Positions 1 through 8,008 of a stretch of 22,405 nucleotides of DNA are shown here, in pieces (within the stretch, counting starts at the first letter, position 1; each line of letters opens with the position of its first letter). A model generated the notes under the pieces. The model made no database searches and was not told where the DNA came from. It worked only from the letters and a program-made list of their open reading frames with translations. The stretch covers positions 1-22,405 of the forward strand of contig JAZQSD010000086.1 in NCBI GenBank assembly GCA_045629925.1. The letters run 5' to 3'. Origin of the DNA: Brotonthovivens sp045629925 (lineage in GTDB: Bacteria > Bacillota > Clostridia > Lachnospirales > Lachnospiraceae). A program made the position numbers and the translations under genes.

Positions 1-564
1 GATAGACAGCATGGTCACACCATTTTTAATCTTCTTGATCAGTCCGCCGTTACTGATATCTCTGCCGATACACTTCTGTCCCTGGCTGATCTTTGTGGCA
101 TGTTTGCCCAGTTTTGGCACAAATCTAAGACACATAGACAAAATCAACGACAATGCCGGCAACAGTTTCCCAAACAAGTACACAAACTTCTCCGATGTCA
201 TTACATGATGAAAACATCTAAACCAGATCAGCATTTGACAAAGCATCACCCCAAGGGCAAAGCCATACACAATAGACTCCAAAGTAATTGCATTGCCGTT
301 CTCCAGATAAAAAAGAACCGTTACCCCGTAATGAGAAAACATCGGGTTGATGATCAATACCAAAAGGAGCATTGGAACTGATATGAGCATAAAGCTTTTT
401 ATAGTTTTCTTAAATCCCTGCAATACCCACTGATACACAAACGCCGTCACTAAACTAATCACCAGAAAAACTGGATGGATATAAAATGCTGAGGCCATGA
501 TCACGCAGGCAAAGAACAGGAAGTTCACCAGCGGATGATAGCTGGAAAAACAATCTTCTCTCAC
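1..564 (-). CDS. EcfT-like transmembrane component of an ECF transporter, 3' end outside window
   Basis: This open frame of 188 codons runs off the left edge without a stop. It starts at a GTG at 564, with an AGGGA ribosome site about 8 bases upstream and an in-frame TAG just before it. The protein begins VREDCFSSYHPLVNFLFF, has several hydrophobic helices (for example around residues 9-28 and 29-45), then a YGFALGVML segment and the stretch LILSMCLRFVPKLGKHATKI. This matches the layout of EcfT/CbiQ proteins, the membrane scaffold that couples an S component to the ECF ATPases. The usual coupling motif AQRARG appears diverged here (GQKCIGR). It is the third gene after a cobalamin riboswitch, so the likely cargo is cobalamin or a precursor. 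The ATPases are probably beyond the edge. The family is fairly sure; the cargo is inferred. Confidence 0.75.
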   Translation of the reverse strand, partial: MREDCFSSYHPLVNFLFFACVIMASAFYIHPVFLVISLVTAFVYQWVLQGFKKTIKSFMLISVPMLLLVLIINPMFSHYGVTVLFYLENGNAITLESIVYGFALGVMLCQMLIWFRCFHHVMTSEKFVYLFGKLLPALSLILSMCLRFVPKLGKHATKISQGQKCIGRDISNGGLIKKIKNGVTMLSI

Positions 565-621
565 AATTTTTCCCTACTCTTTATAATTTCATATTCCATA
601 AAGGAATGTTTTTCAAAAGTT

Positions 622-1143
622 TTATTTCTGTTCTACACCTTCTCTGTATGCGCCAATATCGCGCCCTAGATCACAAGTATATCTCCATTCAATCACTTCC
701 CCACCGGAAAGTTCAATCTTGTCAGCACCATAGCTAGCGCCTTCTCCATCTACAATATAATTCCATCCGGAGAGTTCACCGCAGTCAAACTCGTAAAGCT
801 GATTGATTCCCTCAATGTATTTTGTGTTATACACTGGTGCAGTATTGCTCTCTACGTTGATCTTATTTGCCTGACACACTTCTAATAGCACGTCAAACAC
901 AGTATCACCAGCTTCAATCACAACTTCTGTGGCAGGTACAATCACACCATCTTCAGGGATGAACTCTGCCTTCTCCGCCGGAAGCTTATCCATGTTATCA
1001 AGAACGGACTTACAGTCAATAGATATTGTTACTGTCAGCGCGTCTGCGCTGCCACCATTCTGTCCGGCATCAGAACTTCCACAGCCTGCTGCCACTCCCA
1101 TCATTAAAATCACTGTTAAAAGCAATACTAATAATTTCTTCAT
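622..1143 (-). CDS. DUF4430 lipoprotein (transcobalamin C-terminal-like domain)
   Basis: This 173-residue protein has a lipoprotein signal: MKK, a hydrophobic run, then lipobox VAAGC with Cys21. A glycine/serine linker follows. The rest reads as a single DUF4430 domain (Pfam PF14478, also called transcobalamin-like C-terminal), with DTVFDVLLEVCQANKI at about 103-118, the GWNYIVDG turn near 147-154, and the closing EVIEWRYTCDLG. In animal intrinsic factor and transcobalamin this beta domain caps the bound cobalamin; in bacteria DUF4430 proteins are often linked to ECF or B12 transport. The upstream neighbour, 44 bases away, encodes an alpha/alpha-toroid lipoprotein resembling the other half of those proteins. 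An EcfT-like gene follows 57 bases downstream. I infer that it binds a corrinoid on the cell surface, controlled by the riboswitch at the operon start. Direct cobalamin binding cannot be seen from sequence. Confidence 0.85.
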   Translation of the reverse strand: MKKLLVLLLTVILMMGVAAGCGSSDAGQNGGSADALTVTISIDCKSVLDNMDKLPAEKAEFIPEDGVIVPATEVVIEAGDTVFDVLLEVCQANKINVESNTAPVYNTKYIEGINQLYEFDCGELSGWNYIVDGEGASYGADKIELSGGEVIEWRYTCDLGRDIGAYREGVEQK

Positions 1144-1187
1144 GTACTTATCCTCACAATTTTTTTATAAAACTACTATTTTCAACT

Positions 1188-2168
1188 TTATTTTGACAGG
1201 TCAAAAACACTATTTTCGCCATCTAAAAATCTCTCATATCCAAGCAGACAGTAACAAATCTGCTCTGTTGCCAACATATCAAATCCGTCTCCCTTGATAT
1301 GCTCAAAACTTCCGTCTCTTAACTGATGGTCAAGAAGGGCATCATATACAGAAGTACCATTTTTTATAAATCTTTCATCTGTATCTGCATCAATCCCCAT
1401 CATAGACAATGCCAGTACCACCTGAGCACAGGATTCTCCAGTGGCAACTCCACCGCTTACATATGTGCCGTCTTCACCCTGAAGTTCACTAAGAACCTGG
1501 ATTCCTTTGTCAATAGCCGCTGCCACATCCGCATTTTCATCTGCATAAGGAGCTAAGGCAACAATCGCCATAGCAGTCAGATCCGGATCCGATCTGGATG
1601 GATCATATCCCCATCCCCCCAGTTCATGAGGCCTGTCTAAAATATATTGAACAAACAATTCTCTGGAAGCAATGGTTTCTGCCGGCACATTCTTGGAAAA
1701 TTCATAGTCCAAAGAATCCATGGCAATAAGCGCCCAAATTGGCCCGGACATACCCTGTTTGCACACTGCCTCATAATCTGAAAGATAGTCAATCAGATTA
1801 AATCCTGCTACATCTGTCACATCCTGTCCAAGAGCTGAAAAAGCAAGTACCACACGGGAATACTCTGTATAACGACGCTCATTCAAAACACCATTTGTCT
1901 CGATCAGGGCATTTTCAACTGTAGTGAGATAATGAGATACAAAATCGTCCTCCAATTCAACTCCTGCACGCATCAGATCAAACATGGTCCATTCGCCGCC
2001 TACCATGCCGTACATTGGAGCTTCATTTTCTTTCTGAATAAACTGCACTGTTTTTTCTACTACCTGCTCATTACTGGCAGGTTCAGAACCAGCCGCACCA
2101 CATCCAGCTGTCAAAACACCTGCTGCCAACACAACACTCATGATCGTACATAGAATTTTCTTTTTCAT
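1188..2168 (-). CDS. Alpha/alpha-toroid lipoprotein (transcobalamin N-terminal-like, prenyltransferase/squalene-cyclase repeat fold)
   Basis: I use the ATG at 2168, which follows a strong AGGAGG site (8 bases) and gives 326 residues. The longer open frame upstream reads through the riboswitch and is not coding. The protein opens with a lipoprotein signal ending LTAGC (Cys23). The body has repeated helical hairpins with GG-W/G-D patterns: GGWGYDPSRSDPDLTAMAIV, DGTYVSGG...SCAQVVLALSMMG, and DGSFEHI...MLATEQICYCLLGY. These are typical of the alpha6/alpha6 toroid seen in prenyltransferases, squalene cyclases and the N-terminal domain of cobalamin-binding intrinsic factor/transcobalamin (PF01122). 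It is the first gene after the cobalamin riboswitch and lies next to a DUF4430 lipoprotein. Together they suggest a two-piece surface corrinoid-binding module that feeds the ECF transporter. A terpene cyclase role is unlikely, given export, small size and context. Function is inferred. Confidence 0.75.
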   Translation of the reverse strand: MKKKILCTIMSVVLAAGVLTAGCGAAGSEPASNEQVVEKTVQFIQKENEAPMYGMVGGEWTMFDLMRAGVELEDDFVSHYLTTVENALIETNGVLNERRYTEYSRVVLAFSALGQDVTDVAGFNLIDYLSDYEAVCKQGMSGPIWALIAMDSLDYEFSKNVPAETIASRELFVQYILDRPHELGGWGYDPSRSDPDLTAMAIVALAPYADENADVAAAIDKGIQVLSELQGEDGTYVSGGVATGESCAQVVLALSMMGIDADTDERFIKNGTSVYDALLDHQLRDGSFEHIKGDGFDMLATEQICYCLLGYERFLDGENSVFDLSK

Positions 2169-2189
2169 ACCAGAGCCTCCTGAAAGTAC

Positions 2190-2220
2190 AAAAAATAATA
2201 CCGTCCTTCCACCCAAGGAC
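2190..2220 (-). terminator. Intrinsic terminator of the cobalamin riboswitch (expression platform)
   Basis: On the minus strand the sequence GTCCTT-GGGTGG-AAGGAC forms a 6-bp stem, followed by GGTATTA and a run of T. It lies just after the aptamer and 22 bases before the first lipoprotein start codon. This position implies control by premature termination when the cobalamin form is bound. Confidence 0.75.
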
Positions 2221-2225
2221 CGTAT

Positions 2226-2423
2226 AACATTTCCATGCAAAGTCTCCTGACTCAACTTCATCCGCTGTCTGCGCCTTCCAGATTGCTCCGTGGCTTTCCC
2301 AAAAATGGGGCAGACATTGTCCGTTTTACAGTAGGGGTAAACCTGTGCTGGGTTCAAACCAGCTTCCTTCCACATGTACTTACATGGAGTATATCACTAA
2401 ACCACATATTCAGCATAGATGTT
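2226..2423 (-). promoter_or_regulatory. Cobalamin (AdoCbl-type) riboswitch aptamer
   Basis: Read on the minus strand, this region has the core landmarks of a cobalamin riboswitch. The stem GAAGCTGGTTTGAACCCAGC lies at about 2347-2366, followed by a CCCCTACTGTAA element. Further on is GCCACGGAGCAATCTGGAAGG, and the B12 box GAGTCAGGAGACTTTGC lies at about 2238-2254. A flanking P1-like pairing can be drawn between AACATCTATGC at 2413-2423 and GCATGGAAATGTT near 2226-2238, with a small bulge. Total length near 198 bases is normal for the class. A terminator follows directly, so binding should switch off the downstream lipoprotein/ECF genes. The class is confident; the exact ends are approximate. 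Confidence 0.93.
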
Positions 2424-2431
2424 TTTGTGTA

Positions 2432-2459
2432 AATTTAGTATTTTTTTTAGAAAACACAA
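2432..2459 (-). promoter_or_regulatory. Possible promoter of the riboswitch operon
   Basis: TTGTGT (2454-2459), a 16-base spacer and TAAATT (2432-2437) on the minus strand could be -35 and -10 boxes. They would start transcription just before the riboswitch P1 stem. The boxes are imperfect and the region is AT-rich, so this is tentative. Confidence 0.35.
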
Positions 2460-2494
2460 AAAAAGAGACATTTTTACCAAAACATCTCTTTTTG
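2453..2494 (-). terminator. Terminator after the hydantoinase-like gene
   Basis: On the minus strand AAAGAGATGTTTT pairs with AAAAATGTCTCTTT (about 13 bp, two G-U pairs) around a GGT loop, and a T-run follows. It lies 17 bases after the stop codon of the upstream gene and separates that gene from the riboswitch operon. Confidence 0.85.
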
Positions 2495-2510
2495 AAACTT
2501 TTTTATATTT

Positions 2511-4532
2511 CTATTTCTTTGGGTATGCGTACGCTGTTACAGTTACAGTGCTTCCCATCAGCATTGTACCATAATTGAGCTGTGGCTTGTACTGTTTTGT
2601 ATCCTCCATGAAAGCAACATCTTCGTCTCCTCCACGATCAAGAACAGCTTCTTTTGCCATTTTCTTTAGATATTCCAAAACAGCCGCTTCCGCTTCTTCA
2701 CATTCTGAGAATACCATCCGCTCCCCATCCAGAAATACTTCATAATCTCCTGCCTCTTCCGGACAAAGTCTAATCTCTGCTTTCTTCGTTACAGAGATTC
2801 TTCCAGCCAAAGTTCCAAGGGCATTGGCTACTCTTGCATACTCTGGAAGTACACATTTTGCATTGAGAAGTTCTGCCACATAAGGAAGGAAAACATGTGT
2901 CGGTGCACCCACACCAACCAAAGTATAATGCGTGGTAAAACTTGGCACCATGCCGTTAAAACCTTTCCACTCTCCTGTAGCAGACTTAATCAGCTGTCCT
3001 TTTTCTGTTGGTTTCACATAGTATGTCTCTGTCAGGAAATCCAACACTTCCTGTGGCACACCATTTCTGTATTTTCCCGATCCGTTTTCCATAAGAATAC
3101 GGACAAGATTGCGATATAATCTCTCTGTTACTTTTTCAAAAGTCAAATCCAACAAAGATTCCATATCAACAGCCAAATATCTTGATAACCACTCGAAAGC
3201 TGCCGCAGAAGCCTCTGCATCGTAGGCTGTAAACTGCCCTCTCACGTGCATCATATCTGTCGGTGTCAAACCAAATCGAATAATCGCGCCTTCGTATTCT
3301 AATCGCTCTGTGTTCATGGAGTAGAAATCCATTCCAATGGCATCCGCAGCTTCCTGAAGACGCAGCGGACCTTTCTTCAACTCACGGACAAGAGCTTTTT
3401 CATATTCTTCATAATCAAGGCTTTCATCAATCTCTTTTACAAAGAAAAATCCTTCATATGGAACCACCCAGGAATATGCTTTCATGCTGCATCCATTAAG
3501 GATTCTCTCTCTAAGAGAAGGGTCTGCATCTGCCGCCATACACACTGGCATAAGGCGATAATCAGCAAGAACCATCTTTCTCTGTTCTATCTTGATTCCA
3601 GAATCACCGCCAAGGCCAAAGGTATCCACATACATACCTTTAACAAAAGTTTTCCAGGATCCAATATCAATCCCTTCTTCTACAGATTTCAGCATATGCT
3701 GATTCATGATAGCAACATCTGTTGTAGTACCGCCGATATCAATAATCAGTGCGTCAGAAGCATCCGCAAGATAAGCTCCTCCCAGCGCCGAAGCCGCAGG
3801 ACCACACAAAAGTGTTTCCACAGGATTCTTTCTTGTAAAACTTTCATTCATAAGACTTCCGTCACTTCGCACGATATAAACAGGCGCATTTATCTGTCTT
3901 TTTTTCAGCACAGATTTTACTGCCATAAGGAAATCTTCGATCAGAGGAATGAGCTGAGCATTCAGATACGCACCTGCCCCTCTCGTAATTGCATTCAGGT
4001 CTGTAAATAAGTTATAGGCGCAAATAATTGGAACCTCATGATACTTCTCCAAAATTTCTTTTGCCTGCTGCTCGTAAGCTCCACCATTTTTTCCAGCATA
4101 AAGCTGGGAAATAGCAATTCCGCCCGCGCCCTGAAAAGCACCGTCTTTTGCCAGTTTTTCTAAAAAATCAAAATCCGGCTCATAGCCTTCTCTCGGTTCT
4201 CCCGGCATAAAGATCATATCTTCCGTAGAAGTAAACCCATACTTTTCATAAGTTTCTTCTACTACTTTCTGATCCACTCCGATAAAAAGTAATTTTACAC
4301 GGCCGCCTCTTCCTTCTACGCAGGCATTGGTAGCCAATGTGGTGGACAAAGACACCATCTCTATGCTTTCCAAATAATTTTGATCAAGCTGTCCAATCGC
4401 TAGGTCAATTCCTTTTTCCAGGTTATGTTTTGTTGTCTGTGTTTTTCCCCAGGACAATACCTGTCTGCTTTCCATATCAAATAAAACTGCATCTGTACAA
4501 GTTCCGCCTGTGTCAATTCCTAATCCAATCAT
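2511..4532 (-). CDS. Hydantoinase/oxoprolinase (HyuA-like) family protein, standalone
   Basis: The ATG at 4532 sits 7 bases after AGGAG and gives 673 residues; a TTG five codons upstream would put the ribosome site inside the gene. The N-terminus MIGLGIDTGGTCTDAVLF is the Hydant_A_N signature. A second phosphate-binding-like motif, IIDIGGTTTDVAIMN, lies at about 261-275. Both belong to the ASKHA-like fold of ATP-dependent hydantoinase/5-oxoprolinase A subunits, and the length is normal for HyuA. A HyuB partner is absent on either side, so an ordinary hydantoinase reaction is doubtful. The upstream gene, beyond a terminator, encodes an MtaA/UroD-type methyltransferase. Standalone HyuA-like proteins near corrinoid methyltransferases could have an accessory, ATP-linked role, but that is inference. 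It ends before a strong terminator. Confidence 0.85.
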   Translation of the reverse strand: MIGLGIDTGGTCTDAVLFDMESRQVLSWGKTQTTKHNLEKGIDLAIGQLDQNYLESIEMVSLSTTLATNACVEGRGGRVKLLFIGVDQKVVEETYEKYGFTSTEDMIFMPGEPREGYEPDFDFLEKLAKDGAFQGAGGIAISQLYAGKNGGAYEQQAKEILEKYHEVPIICAYNLFTDLNAITRGAGAYLNAQLIPLIEDFLMAVKSVLKKRQINAPVYIVRSDGSLMNESFTRKNPVETLLCGPAASALGGAYLADASDALIIDIGGTTTDVAIMNQHMLKSVEEGIDIGSWKTFVKGMYVDTFGLGGDSGIKIEQRKMVLADYRLMPVCMAADADPSLRERILNGCSMKAYSWVVPYEGFFFVKEIDESLDYEEYEKALVRELKKGPLRLQEAADAIGMDFYSMNTERLEYEGAIIRFGLTPTDMMHVRGQFTAYDAEASAAAFEWLSRYLAVDMESLLDLTFEKVTERLYRNLVRILMENGSGKYRNGVPQEVLDFLTETYYVKPTEKGQLIKSATGEWKGFNGMVPSFTTHYTLVGVGAPTHVFLPYVAELLNAKCVLPEYARVANALGTLAGRISVTKKAEIRLCPEEAGDYEVFLDGERMVFSECEEAEAAVLEYLKKMAKEAVLDRGGDEDVAFMEDTKQYKPQLNYGTMLMGSTVTVTAYAYPKK

Positions 4533-4582
4533 TTCTGCTCCTAACAAAAATCATTACAATAATTCCCATTTTAATCGGTATA

Positions 4583-4622
4583 AACAAAAACACCCCGCCC
4601 CGCAAGCACCAGCGGAACGAGG
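4583..4622 (-). terminator. Terminator between the methyltransferase and hydantoinase-like genes
   Basis: On the minus strand CCTCGTTCCGC pairs with GCGGGGCGGGG (11 bp with G-U pairs) around a TGGTGCTT loop, followed by TGTTTTTGTTT. It ends the methyltransferase transcript, so the hydantoinase-like gene depends on readthrough or on its own promoter, which I could not identify. Confidence 0.8.
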
Positions 4623-4685
4623 CATTCTCATCATATTTCATTTAAAAGGGGAAGAATATTTCTATATTAGTAGTTTGTTTATTTC

Positions 4686-5705
4686 TTATTTACCGTAGAA
4701 TTCGTTGATTCCTTCGAAGAATGCATTGATGTTTTCCCATGGAGCCATAGGTGGAATATCGCATCCAGAAGAAACTACGAAGTTCTTGTAAGAACCACAT
4801 GTTTCAAGAAGTCTCATTGTTTCAGCTTTAACAGCTTCTGGTGTACCGTTTTTGATCAGACCAGCTGGATCTACGTTACCCATTACAACGATATCTTCTG
4901 GAATGTGTGGGCACATATCTGTCATTTCGATCGCATTACCGAAGTGAAGGATACGGCATCCGTTTTCTTTGATGGAGTTGATCTGAAGTACTGTGTTGTT
5001 ACCGCAGTTGTGGTAACCGATGATGAAGTCATCTGTCTGTGTAGCTTCTACGATCTTCTTAACGTATTCGCAAGAGAATTCTTCTTCTAATGCTGGAGAA
5101 AGAAGACCAGCAAGTGGTTCTGCCATGAATACGCCGTTTGCGCCTACTGCTTTGTAAGCATTGATATATTTAATAAGGAATTCTGTACATTTTTCAAGTA
5201 CTGTGTGAACCATGTCTGGATCTTCATAGCAAAGCATCATTGCTTCAGACACGTCCATAAGACGACCTGCTAAAGAGAAAGGTCCGATAACGCCAGCGAA
5301 TACTGGTCTGTCCTGGATGAGTTCTACAGATTTTTCGATTGCATCGATGTAGATCTGTGTACGGCCAGCACCGATTTCTGGAACCTGAAGTGCTTCTGCT
5401 TCGTCTTCATCTGTTACAAGCGCACCTGTTACAGTTGGAACTTCATCATCAGAGAAATGAACTGTAGAACCGAATGCTTCTGCTTCTAAGGAAAGGTCCA
5501 TCATAGATACTGCTGCTGCTGCATCTGGAGTTTCATCAGCTACTAACTTCATAGCCTGTGCCTGTAAGTCACTGGAGGAAATTAATTCCTGTACTGTGAT
5601 TCCCATTTTCTGGATTGCTGGGAAAGATAATACTAAGAAACCTTTCTTCTGTTCAGCTGCTAAGATTTCGTCTACCCATTTCATCATGTCTCTTTTCATC
5701 GTCAT
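4686..5705 (-). CDS. MtaA/UroD-family corrinoid methyltransferase
   Basis: This 339-residue protein starts at an ATG with AGGAG six bases upstream. It belongs to the uroporphyrinogen decarboxylase superfamily and is of the methyltransferase type. The Zn-ligand pattern His-X-Cys...Cys is clear: YHNCG gives His232 and Cys234, and SSGCDIPP gives Cys315. Other family landmarks are GPFSLAGRLM (141-150), MAEPLAGLLSP (194-204) and MGNVDPAGLI (275-284). True UroD lacks this Cys/His site, and a heme-pathway context is missing. Such enzymes move methyl groups between a corrinoid protein and a thiol or folate acceptor in demethylation of methanol, amines or methoxylated compounds. No corrinoid protein is in the window, so donor and acceptor are unknown. 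Codon use is strongly biased, like the transhydroxylase genes, which suggests high expression. A palindrome overlaps the probable start site of transcription. Confidence 0.85.
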   Translation of the reverse strand: MTMKRDMMKWVDEILAAEQKKGFLVLSFPAIQKMGITVQELISSSDLQAQAMKLVADETPDAAAAVSMMDLSLEAEAFGSTVHFSDDEVPTVTGALVTDEDEAEALQVPEIGAGRTQIYIDAIEKSVELIQDRPVFAGVIGPFSLAGRLMDVSEAMMLCYEDPDMVHTVLEKCTEFLIKYINAYKAVGANGVFMAEPLAGLLSPALEEEFSCEYVKKIVEATQTDDFIIGYHNCGNNTVLQINSIKENGCRILHFGNAIEMTDMCPHIPEDIVVMGNVDPAGLIKNGTPEAVKAETMRLLETCGSYKNFVVSSGCDIPPMAPWENINAFFEGINEFYGK

Positions 5706-5803
5706 ATACTCCTTTTTGCTATCTTTTATGTTTGTCTTAGTTTTCTTTTTGAAAACTTTTTATACTTTTTGAAACTGTTGGTCCGGTTTTTGTTTCCCGT
5801 CAC

Positions 5804-5821
5804 TCAACAATGTTGATTATA
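5804..5821 (-). promoter_or_regulatory. -10 box and overlapping 13-base palindrome before the methyltransferase gene
   Basis: On the minus strand TATAAT (5816-5821) is followed at once by TCAACATTGTTGA, a perfect 13-base palindrome (5804-5816). The palindrome covers the expected transcription start, which is a typical repressor site. No good -35 box is visible. The leader would be about 105 bases. Which regulator binds is unknown; the GntR protein in this window is one candidate. Confidence 0.5.
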
Positions 5822-5832
5822 AGGAAATTTTT

Positions 5833-5861
5833 TTGGATTTTCTAATAAAATACCCTATATT
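5833..5861 (+). promoter_or_regulatory. Promoter of the EAL-domain gene
   Basis: TTGGAT (5833-5838), a 17-base spacer and TATATT (5856-5861) form a sigma-A-like promoter on the plus strand. It lies about 150 bases before the chosen start codon and is back to back with the methyltransferase promoter. Confidence 0.55.
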
Positions 5862-6008
5862 TTTTGTAAAAATTTTGTATATCTTCCATTTTCAATACTT
5901 TTTTATCATCTTTTTAGAGATAACATATTGTTGATTTTCTACTCTATATATGCTACGCTTTCTCATGGTTTGATTAACAAACTTTTTTGTATGGGGGGAT
6001 TTACATTT

Positions 6009-7922
6009 ATGAATTTTTGGCCTTTGGCAACGGAGGTAATCGCTTTACTGATTATCTTTATAATCTTTTTACACCATCAATTTGGTAATCGTTTTGTAAA
6101 CAAACAAAACTCCAGTTTCAGACTATGTCTGATCATTTCAGTCATCTCTATTGTATGGAATATGGTTACTTTTGTTCTGATTATCCATCCAGAACTACTT
6201 GCAATTCCACTACACTATCTAGTAAACAGCGGCTACTTTATTATAGAATTCCTGCTCTGTACTATCGTTTTTGGCTCCATGCTGTACGGAAAAGTCTATG
6301 AGCACGTATATGATTCCAAAGGTTTTTCTAATATAAGGAAAGCATTATACGGATTATTTGCCTTTTACGTTGTTCTTGTAATCCTAAACAACAAAACTGG
6401 CTGGCTGTTTTTCATCGACGAAGATAGCATCTACCATCAGGGTCCATTAAATAAGATCGGTCACATTATTGTAATCTTTGAAATTGCCTTTCTTATTTTT
6501 TGCTATCTTAAAAACAGAAAAAAGGTCAGCAAGGTATGCGGTCACATGCTCTGTATCCTTGTTCCATCACTTATCATCCTTTTGATTATCCAGTTGGTAA
6601 ATCCTAAGTTTCAGATGAACGGATCTATGATCGCACTGATCAACTTGATCTTATATATTTGTTTCCAGTACCAGCAAAAACAAATTGACAGTGTTACCGA
6701 ATTAGGCAATCGAAATGAATTTTTCGATGACTTATCTTTCCGCATTGCAGGCCGACAGAAGTTTCAGATCATTCTGTTTTCTATCCGCGACTTCAACCGC
6801 CTCAATCGAAGATATGGACACGAAAAAGGAAATGAATTTTTATACAACGTTGCATCCTGGATCCGCAATGAATGTCCTGAATGCAGTCCATTCCGATTTA
6901 TTGGAGTTTCCTTCGTCCTGATTAATCCATTCATCGATCAGCAAACCAATCATAATTACCTTAAAAAAATTACCAACCGTTTCGAACATCCTTGGAACCT
7001 TGGTGACATTTCAGATAATCTGCAGATTACTATTGGCGATTACATATATGACGAACCTGGTCACACTGCCAACGAGGTTATGGAAATCCTTGACTATATG
7101 CTTACTCTGGTTAAACACTCCCAGACAGCACATGTTCATTTCGACAAGAAAATTTCACAAGAATTTATTGAACATGTTCATGTGACTAATATTCTTCGAT
7201 CCACAACCAAAAAATTTCAGGTTTGGTATCAACCAATTTGGGATCCTAATCAGCAGACATTTTCATCTGCCGAAGCCCTGATCCGTATGCAGGATTTTAC
7301 AGGAAACTATATTCCTCCAGACAAATTCATCCCAATTGCTGAAGAACTGGGCATTATTGATGATATCTTTTGGTTTGTATTGGAAAACAGCTGCAAGCTT
7401 TTGAACCAGCATCCAGAATTACCGTTAAAATCCATTTCTTTAAACATGGCGCTGCCACAGTTTGAGAATCCACAGTTACTTAACAAAATGCTCGAGATCA
7501 TCAATCGTTATCATTTGACTCCGGCTCAATTTAAATTAGAGATTACCGAGCGTATCCTTTCGGATGATCATATCAAAGTCAAAGAATTAATCCAGCAAAT
7601 GCACTTAGCAGGCTTTTGTTTCTGCTTGGATGATTTTGGAACTGGTTATTCCAACTTCTCCTCCGTTGTGCAGTTGCCATTAAAGACAATCAAATTAGAC
7701 AAAAGTCTTGTGTGGTTGATGGAAAATGATAACAAACATCAGATTATGATCCGACAGTTAATCCAGCTGTTCCACAGCTTCAATATGAATGTTGTTGCAG
7801 AAGGAATTGAGAACGAAACCCTTGTTCAGCATCTACAGGAAATGAAAGCGGACTATCTTCAGGGTTATCATTTTGCAAAGCCTATGAGCACAGAAAAACT
7901 GTTGACATTTTTAAAGAAATAA
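6009..7922 (+). CDS. Membrane c-di-GMP phosphodiesterase (degenerate GGDEF, intact EAL)
   Basis: I start at the ATG at 6009, preceded by GGGGGGA about 10 bases upstream, giving 637 residues. Residues 1-220 hold about seven hydrophobic segments, a membrane sensor region. A GGDEF-type domain follows (about 225-375), beginning SVTELGNRNEFFDD. Its active-site loop reads FIGVSFVLI in place of GGDEF, so it should not make c-di-GMP. The EAL domain (about 390-637) has the catalytic signature: AEALIRM near 419-425, LEITER near 508-513, LDDFGTGYSNF near 539-549, VVAEGIENE near 594-602, and a terminal QGYHFAKPM. I infer a c-di-GMP-specific phosphodiesterase controlled by an unknown membrane signal. It is the only protein gene on the plus strand and stands alone. 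No terminator is seen before the tRNA promoter. Confidence 0.9.
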   Translation: MNFWPLATEVIALLIIFIIFLHHQFGNRFVNKQNSSFRLCLIISVISIVWNMVTFVLIIHPELLAIPLHYLVNSGYFIIEFLLCTIVFGSMLYGKVYEHVYDSKGFSNIRKALYGLFAFYVVLVILNNKTGWLFFIDEDSIYHQGPLNKIGHIIVIFEIAFLIFCYLKNRKKVSKVCGHMLCILVPSLIILLIIQLVNPKFQMNGSMIALINLILYICFQYQQKQIDSVTELGNRNEFFDDLSFRIAGRQKFQIILFSIRDFNRLNRRYGHEKGNEFLYNVASWIRNECPECSPFRFIGVSFVLINPFIDQQTNHNYLKKITNRFEHPWNLGDISDNLQITIGDYIYDEPGHTANEVMEILDYMLTLVKHSQTAHVHFDKKISQEFIEHVHVTNILRSTTKKFQVWYQPIWDPNQQTFSSAEALIRMQDFTGNYIPPDKFIPIAEELGIIDDIFWFVLENSCKLLNQHPELPLKSISLNMALPQFENPQLLNKMLEIINRYHLTPAQFKLEITERILSDDHIKVKELIQQMHLAGFCFCLDDFGTGYSNFSSVVQLPLKTIKLDKSLVWLMENDNKHQIMIRQLIQLFHSFNMNVVAEGIENETLVQHLQEMKADYLQGYHFAKPMSTEKLLTFLKK

Positions 7923-7957
7923 CATTCCGTATGCACTGTTTGAAATGAATATTTCTA

Positions 7958-7986
7958 TTGATTTTTCGTCTCAATCATGATATATT
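7958..7986 (+). promoter_or_regulatory. Promoter of tRNA-Leu
   Basis: TTGATT (7958-7963), a 17-base spacer and TATATT (7981-7986) lie about 22 bases before the mature tRNA 5' end. Confidence 0.65.
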
Positions 7987-8008
7987 AATATAGTTCGTGA
8001 TGGACAAC

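Noticed and set aside
11..381. Plus-strand ORFs at the left edge
   Set aside because: They are shadows opposite the EcfT-like gene, which has a membrane-protein pattern and a ribosome site.
2169..2375. N-terminal extension of the toroid lipoprotein by 69 codons
   Set aside because: It reads through the cobalamin riboswitch and terminator, has no ribosome site, and would hide the lipoprotein signal.
4686..5705. Heme-pathway uroporphyrinogen decarboxylase
   Set aside because: The His-X-Cys...Cys zinc site and lack of heme genes point to the MtaA-type methyltransferase branch.
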